Assembly (NCBI GenBank): GCA_030667985.1
Contig: DAOUUU010000008.1
Coordinates: 1-37,584, forward strand
DNA length: 37,584 bases
Direction: 5' to 3'
From: Candidatus Krumholzibacteriota bacterium
GTDB taxonomy: Bacteria; Krumholzibacteriota; Krumholzibacteriia; Krumholzibacteriales; Krumholzibacteriaceae
Under the pieces are notes generated by a model, which worked only from the letters and a program-made list of their open reading frames with translations, was not told the origin of the DNA and did no database searches. A program made the translations under genes and the position numbers. Below, one piece after another: positions 27,209 to 35,474 of this stretch. Positions within the stretch are counted from its first letter, which is position 1; each line of letters starts with the position of its first letter.

Positions 27209-29680
27209 CTATCTGATAACGACGAACTTCCCGATCGTCCTCGGGAAACTGTCGTCTTCAGGCTCCACTGAAAAAAGGTAGACGCCGCTCGTTACATCCT
27301 GGCCGTTCCGCGATACCAGATCCCAAGAGAGCGTCCCGTTCGATCCGTCGTTGTGGAGGATCTCGACCAGGTCCCCTGCCACACTGTAGATCCTGACCGT
27401 GCTCTGGCAGGCCGGGAGATTACGGAACTCTATCTTGATCCCGGTCGGATCGTCCTGGTTCGGCTCCAGCCGCCACGGTTCCATAGTCTTCTCGGTTGCG
27501 GGATTCGGCACGACATATACTTCGTTCTCGTTATACCCGGCCGCGAGCTGTGCGTCCGAGACAGGATTGGTGAATATGAAGTTGGACGAAGGATCACCGT
27601 AATAGTTGGGCCGTACAGGCACGCCGTCCATAATCAGGTGGTCATAGGCCGTCACACTGTAGAAGTAATTCATACCATTGTGCACGTTGTAATCGACATA
27701 CTTGTAATACTGTAGCCCACCCTCGAAACCCAGGTTGTACCGGGCCATCGCCTCGAGTGTGTCGCACTCCTCGTTAGTCAGGCCGGGCGGGCATGGAACA
27801 GTATCGAGAGGCGCATAGTAAACGCTCTCCTCGAACATCTGTATGATCTTTTCCTTTTCACCCAGGTTCACGAGCGGTTCGTACTGCCATCCTCCTTCGC
27901 TGAATGGCCTCTTGAACTCTACGTCGGGCAGGATGCCGTTGATGAGATCCCGTTCCTCGAGAAGCTGCCAGAGATCCCTTCCGGGTCCGCTCATGACCGT
28001 AGTGCCGAGCGGCCTGTTCCATCCATCGGCACGCCATATGCGAAAACCCTCGAAGTCGAGTTCGAGCGTACTCACATCGGGTGTGATCTCGCTGAAGTTA
28101 TCCCATAGCAGAGTCACCTTGTTGTCTCCGGGAATTATCCGCATTTTGGGCGGCGGTGGAGCGGAACCGACGAGCCAGTTGATCTGGGTCTCCTTGCCTT
28201 CGACACCGGTCTGGTAATCGGTGAATGTCGCATTTCCCTTCGAACAACGCGTATCCGCCCAGAGGGCGTCCTCTTCACGGCAATCGTTGTTGATCCAGAT
28301 AATCTCGCCCTTCACGGCGGACTTTATCTCGTCGACTCCATCGCAGGAGTCGGTCTCGATTCCTATTGCCGGACCGTACAGAGGTGTTTCCCTGCCATTG
28401 ATCCCTGTCTCGGAATTGCCGTCGATATCGAACCAGTTGCCCTTGTAGGTGAGCGCAGCACTCGCCGCGCTCTTCAGCATTCCGTCAATGCCCAAGCCGC
28501 AGCAGAAGGCAATCTGCAGGACCATCATGCTGTCCGGTTCTAGTTGCCTGAAGGGCCCTGTAGCGAGAAGCATCCGGTAATCCCTCGGGACTATCCCGGG
28601 ACGATCTATGCCGGCCTTGCTCATCAGCTCGTAACGCTGAAAATCGTTCGTCGGATCACCGCCGCTCTCGTAAGGCTGGTCGCCCGAAAAGTTCTGATAG
28701 GACGTGATACCGACCGTCGGGGGAGCATTCTCTCCCAACGGATCGGTATCATGTCCAAGGAAGAGAACGCCGAGGATACCGAGCGTCTGGCCCTCGTCGC
28801 CGTCGTCATCCTGAAAGGTCGCTATGTCTATTCGGATCGGGATTTCTCTTTCGCCCTGTTTGGCACAGACGATTCCCCTCCAAAGCGCGGTCTGGTCGTC
28901 CATCCAGTACTGCTCGCGGAGACGGGGACCAGCGTCACCGTCGGCGAAGAAACCGACATAGACATCCTCGATGATCTCATTGCCGTAGTTCCATATCTTG
29001 TACTCTATGCCGACGAAGTTGTAGAAACGCTCCTCCTCCCACTGGTAGCTCTCCTGGCGGACGAAGAGGCCGAGCGGAGTATGCTCGGGATTGATCTGTA
29101 GCGAGTAGGGCTGGTCGTCTGTGAACCAGCAGGAGAACATCTGCTTGCCTATAGCGGCGAAGTCCTCGTCTATCTTCCCGTCGAGATCGTCATCGCGGCC
29201 GTTCAGCCAATCCTCGTCTATCAAACCGTCCTTGTCGTCATCGGGAGGGCTCGGAAGTCGTGCACCGCCCGCCATGCCCTCGAAGGCCCGATATATGACG
29301 TCGACGTCCTCACGTGTCGGCCTGAACTCAGCAGCGTATGCCGATGTGGAAACAACCGGGATACCGCCTCTCTTCGCGCCAAACCAGAGGCCCGCAACAT
29401 ATATATATTCGACTCCGGAGTTGGCCGGCCACTGAGCGGACGGTGATTCCGACATCTCCTGCGTCGAGCTTGGGTAGGAACCGAACACGCCCCAGTTCGT
29501 AACGTTTACCTGAAGGTTGCCCACATTATGGACCGCGCTTCCATCGAGAACCATAATCCGTTCCAGGGCCTTGAGTTTATCCAAAGACTCCTGATTATTG
29601 TCCCTGGCTAGTAGAGGCGTCCCGGCAAGCGCGCAGACAAGTGCCGCCGTGGCCGCCAGTCGCAATCTTCTGTTCCCCAT
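27209..29680 (-). CDS. Large secreted protein with C-terminal FlgD/T9SS type A-like sorting domain
   Basis: Signal peptide MGNRRLRLAATAALVCALAGTPLLA; VVPNPATEKTMEPWRLEPNQDDPTGIKIEFRNLPACQSTVRIYSVAGDLVEILHNDGSNGTLSWDLVSRNGQDVTSGVYLFSVEPEDDSFPRTIGKFVVIR; DxDxDG segments PDDDKDGLIDEDWLNGRDDDLDGKIDEDF. Confidence 0.82.
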   Translation of the reverse strand: MGNRRLRLAATAALVCALAGTPLLARDNNQESLDKLKALERIMVLDGSAVHNVGNLQVNVTNWGVFGSYPSSTQEMSESPSAQWPANSGVEYIYVAGLWFGAKRGGIPVVSTSAYAAEFRPTREDVDVIYRAFEGMAGGARLPSPPDDDKDGLIDEDWLNGRDDDLDGKIDEDFAAIGKQMFSCWFTDDQPYSLQINPEHTPLGLFVRQESYQWEEERFYNFVGIEYKIWNYGNEIIEDVYVGFFADGDAGPRLREQYWMDDQTALWRGIVCAKQGEREIPIRIDIATFQDDDGDEGQTLGILGVLFLGHDTDPLGENAPPTVGITSYQNFSGDQPYESGGDPTNDFQRYELMSKAGIDRPGIVPRDYRMLLATGPFRQLEPDSMMVLQIAFCCGLGIDGMLKSAASAALTYKGNWFDIDGNSETGINGRETPLYGPAIGIETDSCDGVDEIKSAVKGEIIWINNDCREEDALWADTRCSKGNATFTDYQTGVEGKETQINWLVGSAPPPPKMRIIPGDNKVTLLWDNFSEITPDVSTLELDFEGFRIWRADGWNRPLGTTVMSGPGRDLWQLLEERDLINGILPDVEFKRPFSEGGWQYEPLVNLGEKEKIIQMFEESVYYAPLDTVPCPPGLTNEECDTLEAMARYNLGFEGGLQYYKYVDYNVHNGMNYFYSVTAYDHLIMDGVPVRPNYYGDPSSNFIFTNPVSDAQLAAGYNENEVYVVPNPATEKTMEPWRLEPNQDDPTGIKIEFRNLPACQSTVRIYSVAGDLVEILHNDGSNGTLSWDLVSRNGQDVTSGVYLFSVEPEDDSFPRTIGKFVVIR

Positions 29681-29709
29681 TGCCTTATCCTCCCTGCCGT
29701 TAGGAGCGA

Positions 29710-32700
29710 TTAGAACTCAAATCCAAACCCGATCCTCCAACGTCTGTGCGAATCCCAGATCGTCGGATCGTTGATGGGTGTGAAATCGTCGATGCCGTCC
29801 TCGTCGAGATCCTGCAAGTAGGCTCCGCCGTACTGACCCGTCTCGGTGAGGTAGGAACCAAGATCCATCCGGGCGTTTACCATCCCCGGCCATGCTCTAG
29901 GGTCGGTGCCGCCCGGCAGAAGAAGATTTTCATCGAGGAGGTTCCGGCCCTCGAAGAAAAGTGCAAGCTCCTGTCCATATATTCTGAATTTCTTTCTTCC
30001 CTGCAGGTTTATAACGTGTGTCGAGGGCAGCCGCTCCGAGTTTTCCCAAAGGGGATCCTGACGGCGCGCGAAACGGTCATAAGGCGTCCAGGGAAGGCCG
30101 CTGCCGTACGAATAGACGACCGTAGCGCCCCACATGTTCTTGTTCTGGATCCTGAGAATCACGTTGAGGGTGTGCCTCTGATCCCAGTCAAGGGGCAGCT
30201 CCTGTGTCGGCAGGTGACTGAGTCCCACCGCCGTCACGCCGAAGTCCGCGTCGCTCGCCACACCGTCTGCATATGAGAAAGTGTATGATACCTCTCCGCC
30301 GATGTAATGGCTCAATCTCTTCTCAACACTCAACTCCACACCCCGCGAACTCGCGTAGGTCCTGTTTATATACCGCTGACCCTGGATCCCAAGCTCGGCA
30401 TCCGTTACACGGGTCGAGGAAATCAGACCGTAGATATCCTTGTTGAAGACGACCAGGTGGCTCGCGACCGTCTCGGTAAACTGGTGGGAGATGCCGGCCT
30501 GGTATGAGACGGTGAGCTCCTCGTCGAGGTCCGGGTTTCCGATGATCCCGACGCCGCTGATCAGATCCTGAGTCTGGAAGAGGTAGGCCCTGCTCGGCCA
30601 TTGTGTGAACCTTCCGTAGTGGAAGTGGAACTTGTCGCGGTCGGTGATCGGGAACGCGAATCCGAGCCGCGGGCTGATCTGGAATTTGTACTTCTCGACG
30701 TTCGGATCGATGTCGCCGCTGTTGATCAGGATCTGCGTATTGTTCCCCGGAGAGAAGAAATCGACACGGACGCCGCCGTTGACGACCATCCCCTGGTATT
30801 CCCACTTGTCCTGCACGTAATAGGAGGCTTCGGGATTGAAGTTATGAAAGATATTAACGCTCCGTCCCTGGATATAGTCGCCGCCCTCGACCGGGGTCTG
30901 ACGCCCGGGATAGAGCCTGTGCTCCTCGTTCAGGTCGTTGTATATAAACTGGATCCCTGTCTTGAAACGGTGGTTTTCCCATTTCTTCGAGGTCAGGTCC
31001 GCCTTGGCAATATAGGTGACTGAACTCCTGTCACGGTACTCCGGGTAGTCGTAGCCGGTGACAAAATAGGGGTAATCGGGGTCGGTGTAGAAGAGCTGGT
31101 TGCTCACGCCGCTGAACTGGAATGTTCCATTCGGCAGGATGACTGGCAGGCCGGCGGTCAAATAGTCGGCCGGTTCCTTGTCATCGACCGACTCCATCCT
31201 ATTGAACTGTACGCGGCTCAGATTGACCGTATAGAGGACATCATCGCTGACGTTATGGTTCATCTGAACCTTAAGGTTGATGTTGTCCGATGTGGTCGTC
31301 GTTGTCCTATCGGCGGAGTTAAAATAGACGTAGCTCGAATCATCCCTGAAGTAGCTGAAATTGCTCTCGGGGTTCTGGAAGCCCTCGAAGAGGACCATGC
31401 TCTCGTACCGTTCGAGCTGGCTGTTCTCGTTTATGATCGCCTCGTCCCAGATGACCTCGACTTCATCGCCTCTGGAGTTTCGAACGATCCGGGCAAAGAA
31501 ATTGTCGTAGCGGAGAATCTGCGCGGGTGCCGAGGGATTATTGGGATCGCGCACTTTCGCGAAGACGACTATCGGATAGATCGTCCTGCGGCGCTGCTCC
31601 AGGGTACCGGGGTAAGCGGTCGCCCGCGGTAGTTCCTGGTCTATCCAGGGACCGTGATAGACGCTCACGTATTCACCGAAGGATCTCGCGTATTCGGCCG
31701 GGACATCGCGGCTGGGACGGAGAACGGTGAAGCGGTAGATCTTCTGAACGTAGCCCTCGATGTTCCAGTTATGTATGTAGCGGTCGCTCACGCTGTGCGA
31801 GTAGATCGCCTCGCCGACCACCTTGAGTCTCGGATTGACCTTCCAGGCGAGCTTACCCTGGACGTTATAACTCGTTTGAAGCCGGGGTGTGTACTTGATC
31901 AGATCGTTGAGCAGTTTCTGCTCTTCCTTACGGGAGACTGTCCAGTTCTCGCCATCGGTGAAAGTCGCCTCTCCCGACAGATAATAGGTAAGGTTATCGA
32001 GGAATGTCGGCCCTCCTAATCCCAGGCTGACACGGTCGTAGTTTGTATAGGTCTTGTCCTTCCGGCCGAAATCATCGGTCATGTACCTGATCTGGCCTTC
32101 AAAGGTCTTGCCCCCCTCACGAGTGCTTACATTGATAATTGCCGATTGGGCATTTCCGTATTCCGCATCCATCCCTCCGGTGATGACCTCGCTGTTGTCG
32201 GTGGCAAGGAGACCGACCGAGATCGCTCCACCGCCCAAGGGATCATCGACGGGCACACCGTCGATCTGGAATGATACCTCTCCCGAACGTCCGCCGCGCA
32301 CGTGCAATTCGTCGCCGGTCTTCACAATGCCGCTCTTTAGTGCGAGAGCCTCGGCGATGTCATCCACTGGAAGATCCTGGAGCTCTTCACCCGATACGCG
32401 GTGGGAGACGTCACTCTCGGTAACTTCGATTTGGGGCAGCTCGGCCTCAACGATGATCTCCTGGGTTCTTCCTACGATCGTCTCTTCGAGCCTGAATGTG
32501 ATTTCGACGACCTCTCCTCCGCCTATCCTGACGTTGGGCTTATCCTCGGTCTTGTAACCCATCATCATGGCCCTGACGGTATACGTACCAACAGGAACGC
32601 CGACCACCGTGAAGGAGCCGTCGGTGAGTGTCATTCCTCCCATCGTCGTACCTAAGACCACAACGTTCGCGTAGGCGAGGGATTCTCCAGTGGCAGCATC

Positions 32701-32850
32701 TACGACCTTGCCGGTGATCCGGCCCGACTGCGCTTGGACATCAGCCGTAGTCATCAGCAAGGTCAAGGGCATAATTAGAACATAAAAAACAACGAAGAAT
32801 GCAGAGCGGCCTCTCATTGTCTTGCTCCTTGCCTTACGATTTTCGAACAT
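29710..32850 (-). CDS. TonB-dependent receptor with N-terminal carboxypeptidase-regulatory-like domain
   Basis: SGRITGKVVDAATGESLAYANVVVLGTTMGGMTLTDGSFTVVGVPVGTYTVRAMMMGY; plug LPVDDIAEALALKSGIVKTGDELHVRGGRSGEVSFQIDGVPVDDPLGG; large barrel ending ...WRIGFGFEF. Start may be 32817. Confidence 0.92.
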   Translation of the reverse strand: MFENRKARSKTMRGRSAFFVVFYVLIMPLTLLMTTADVQAQSGRITGKVVDAATGESLAYANVVVLGTTMGGMTLTDGSFTVVGVPVGTYTVRAMMMGYKTEDKPNVRIGGGEVVEITFRLEETIVGRTQEIIVEAELPQIEVTESDVSHRVSGEELQDLPVDDIAEALALKSGIVKTGDELHVRGGRSGEVSFQIDGVPVDDPLGGGAISVGLLATDNSEVITGGMDAEYGNAQSAIINVSTREGGKTFEGQIRYMTDDFGRKDKTYTNYDRVSLGLGGPTFLDNLTYYLSGEATFTDGENWTVSRKEEQKLLNDLIKYTPRLQTSYNVQGKLAWKVNPRLKVVGEAIYSHSVSDRYIHNWNIEGYVQKIYRFTVLRPSRDVPAEYARSFGEYVSVYHGPWIDQELPRATAYPGTLEQRRRTIYPIVVFAKVRDPNNPSAPAQILRYDNFFARIVRNSRGDEVEVIWDEAIINENSQLERYESMVLFEGFQNPESNFSYFRDDSSYVYFNSADRTTTTTSDNINLKVQMNHNVSDDVLYTVNLSRVQFNRMESVDDKEPADYLTAGLPVILPNGTFQFSGVSNQLFYTDPDYPYFVTGYDYPEYRDRSSVTYIAKADLTSKKWENHRFKTGIQFIYNDLNEEHRLYPGRQTPVEGGDYIQGRSVNIFHNFNPEASYYVQDKWEYQGMVVNGGVRVDFFSPGNNTQILINSGDIDPNVEKYKFQISPRLGFAFPITDRDKFHFHYGRFTQWPSRAYLFQTQDLISGVGIIGNPDLDEELTVSYQAGISHQFTETVASHLVVFNKDIYGLISSTRVTDAELGIQGQRYINRTYASSRGVELSVEKRLSHYIGGEVSYTFSYADGVASDADFGVTAVGLSHLPTQELPLDWDQRHTLNVILRIQNKNMWGATVVYSYGSGLPWTPYDRFARRQDPLWENSERLPSTHVINLQGRKKFRIYGQELALFFEGRNLLDENLLLPGGTDPRAWPGMVNARMDLGSYLTETGQYGGAYLQDLDEDGIDDFTPINDPTIWDSHRRWRIGFGFEF

Positions 32851-32939
32851 CGAGGTACATTCCCCTTAAGGTGCATGAAGAATGGACACGGGGGAACGTT
32901 GGGTGGGGGTTTCAATAACTCCCTCGCTTGCCATGGATA

Positions 32940-32968
32940 AATATATACAGCGCCTTGTTATTAGTCAA
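32940..32968 (-). promoter_or_regulatory. Sigma70-like promoter for the TonB-dependent receptor operon
   Basis: Minus strand TTGACT-17 nt-TATATT, about 90 nt upstream of the 32850 start. Confidence 0.7.
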
Positions 32969-33094
32969 TTAATTTGCCGGCGGCCCCAAAAAAAAGAGAC
33001 CGCTTCACTTGGGACCATCTCCGTCCTCGTCACATTTCCATTTAACTCATTACAACAGCAGTGAATACCGATATAATACCATCCTTTACTCTCT

Positions 33095-33305
33095 CTATCT
33101 GATCAGGGTGAACTTCCCGATATGACTCGGGAGGCTGTCATCTTCCGGTTCCACTGAAAAGAGATATATGCCGCTCGTCACATCCTGGCCGTTCCGCGAC
33201 ACCAGGTCCCACTCGAGCGTCCCGTCCGACCCGTCGTTGTAGAGACGTCTCCCTACGGCCCATCCCTGTCATCGGATCACCGTCGATGTTAAACCAATTG
33301 CCTTC
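33095..33305 (-). pseudogene. Internally deleted remnant of a paralogue of the 27209-29680 gene
   Basis: 33095-33241 minus translates to YNDGSDGTLEWDLVSRNGQDVTSGIYLFSVEPEDDSLPSHIGKFTLIR*, 39/48 identical to the intact C-terminus. 33246-33305 translates to GNWFNIDGDPMTGMGRRETS, matching internal GNWFDIDGNSETGINGRETP. The two pieces abut in different frames. Confidence 0.9.
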
Positions 33306-33388
33306 GGCGGTACTCTCGGGACCTCGCCGTTATGGTCAAACGATTTCAAAGAATTGCGGGAGTACTACGTGGAGTGGAAATGACGCGC

Positions 33389-34021
33389 CTAGGAGCTGCC
33401 CTCACGCTGCTGTACCATATCCTTGATCTTCATCAGACGCGTCTGGTTGCTGCGTTCGTTCTCGCTCAGCTTGTCCTCTATGCTCCTGATGGCTCCTTCG
33501 AGATCGGGAATCAGGACATACTCGAGAGCGTTTACTCGCCGCCTCGTCTTCTCGAGCTCTTCGGACATCAGAAAGAGGGCGTTTTCGAGCTAGGTCAGAC
33601 GGAGCAGACCGCCGATAGATCCAAAGAGCTTTTCGAAAGCGTTATCGAGCTCCGGCGAGACAGCGACCACCGAATATGCCGGATCCCCCTCCGGCATGGT
33701 GAATTCGAACACGGGTATCTTGACGTTCATCTCGTTGCGCGTCTTGAGACGGAGCTCGCCCTGCTTCGTGCTGAGGCCCAGCGCATCCTCGAGCTGCTGC
33801 CGGCCGGTTGCCGCGCGACCCTCGAGAAAATGAAAACCGATAACGAGAAAATCGTCCTCTACACTTCGCCTCAGTTCGGTCGTCTCCTTGACGAGAGCGA
33901 AGAAGTTCTGCATCAACTTCTCCTGCTTGGTCTTGAGCAGCTTGTGGCCCCGCCTGGCGAGTTCGAGCCTGCGCCGCTGGCGGAGCAACATCATCCGGTT
34001 GGGATTGACCTTGCGTTTCAA
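33389..34021 (-). CDS. ntpD: V/A-type ATP synthase subunit D, interrupted by an in-frame TAG at 33590-33592 (210 aa if read through)
   Basis: TTG start 34021: [37 protein letters not shown]...GGLLRLT[TAG][66 protein letters not shown]. Conserved [13 protein letters not shown] lies after the TAG in the same frame. Confidence 0.92.
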
Positions 34022-34030
34022 CTCCGCTCC

Positions 34031-35425
34031 TTAAGCTCCCTTTGGGAGATACTTGTCGATGAACTCGTCCTTGATCCGCTTGATCTCGGTCCTCGGGATC
34101 ATCGTCAAGAGATCCCATCCTATCGAGAGCGTCTGCTCTATACCACGGTTCTCATCTATCCCCTGCCGGACGAAACCGCGCTCGAAGGATTCGCCGAAGG
34201 ACATAAAAGCCTTATCGGCCGGTGTCAGGGCCGCTTCCCCCAGAACGACCGCGAGCTCCTCGACCTCCCTGCTCCTCGCGTAGGAGCTGAAGAGCTGGTT
34301 GGCGATCTGGGCGTGGTCGTCCCTTGTCCTTCCCTCACCTATGCCCTTGTCCCTGAGACGGGAGAGGCTAGGCAGGACGTTGATCGGCGGATAGATCCCC
34401 TTTCGGTGCAGGTTCCGGTCGAGGATGATCTGCCCTTCGGTTATATAACCGGTCAAATCGGGAATAGGGTGCGTCTTGTCGTCGTCCGGCATCGAGAGCA
34501 CGGGGATCTGCGTGATCGAGCCCTCGAGCACCTCTCCCTCCTTCTTCCCCTTTAGGAGCCCGGCGCGCTCGTATATCGTCGCGAGATCCGTATAGAGGTA
34601 TCCAGGGTACCCTCGCCTTCCCGGTATCTCTTTTCTCGCCACCGAGACCTCCCGCAGCGCCTCGCAGTAGTTGGTCATATCTGTCATGATGACGAGCACG
34701 TGCATGCCGCGGTCGAATGCAAGATATTCCGCGGCGGTGAGAGCCGCTCTGGGTGTCGCGATACGCTCGATCGTCGGATCGTTGGCGAGATTGATAAACA
34801 GCACGACACGCTCCATCGCGCCAGTTCTCTGGAAATCTCGTATGAAATAGTTCGCCTCCTCGAAGGTGATTCCCATCGCGGCAAAGACGATGGCGAAGGC
34901 CGACTCCGCTCCGGGGACGGTCGCCTGACGTGCCACCTGGGCGGCAAGCTCTGAATGGGGCAGCCCGAATCCGGAGAAGATGGGCAGCTTCTGGCCGCGT
35001 ACGAGCGTGTTGAGACCGTCGATCGCAGAGATTCCGGTCTGGATGAACTCCTTCGGATAGATCCGCGCGTATGGATTGATAGGATTCCCGTTGATGTCGA
35101 GTTTTTTCTCGGGAATGATCTTCGGGCCGTCGTCGATAGGCAGGCCTAGACCGTTGAATATCCTGCCGAGAATATCGGGCGAGACCGAGAGCTCGAGCCC
35201 CCTGCCGAGAAAACGCACACGAGTCTTCTCGATATCGACCCCGCGCGTTCCCTCGAAGAGCTGGATCAGAACCTTCTTTCTGTTCACCTCTAGTACTTGC
35301 CCGCGACGGATCTCGCCGTCCGGCAGCTCCACTTCGACGAGCTCCTCGTAGGTCGCATGATCGACGTCGTCGAGGAGGATCAATGGACCCGCGATATCTC
35401 CGATTGTCGAGTATTCAGTTACCAT
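34031..35425 (-). CDS. ntpB: V/A-type ATP synthase subunit B
   Basis: [85 protein letters not shown]. Confidence 0.97.
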   Translation of the reverse strand: MVTEYSTIGDIAGPLILLDDVDHATYEELVEVELPDGEIRRGQVLEVNRKKVLIQLFEGTRGVDIEKTRVRFLGRGLELSVSPDILGRIFNGLGLPIDDGPKIIPEKKLDINGNPINPYARIYPKEFIQTGISAIDGLNTLVRGQKLPIFSGFGLPHSELAAQVARQATVPGAESAFAIVFAAMGITFEEANYFIRDFQRTGAMERVVLFINLANDPTIERIATPRAALTAAEYLAFDRGMHVLVIMTDMTNYCEALREVSVARKEIPGRRGYPGYLYTDLATIYERAGLLKGKKEGEVLEGSITQIPVLSMPDDDKTHPIPDLTGYITEGQIILDRNLHRKGIYPPINVLPSLSRLRDKGIGEGRTRDDHAQIANQLFSSYARSREVEELAVVLGEAALTPADKAFMSFGESFERGFVRQGIDENRGIEQTLSIGWDLLTMIPRTEIKRIKDEFIDKYLPKGA

Positions 35426-35474
35426 CCATATTCCCTTTCTTCGTTAATAGGGACGGGTCGTCCCTCCGCGGCCC

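Noticed and set aside
33332-34555. 407-aa plus-strand ORF
   Set aside because: Antisense across ntpD and ntpB, whose minus-strand products are unambiguous.
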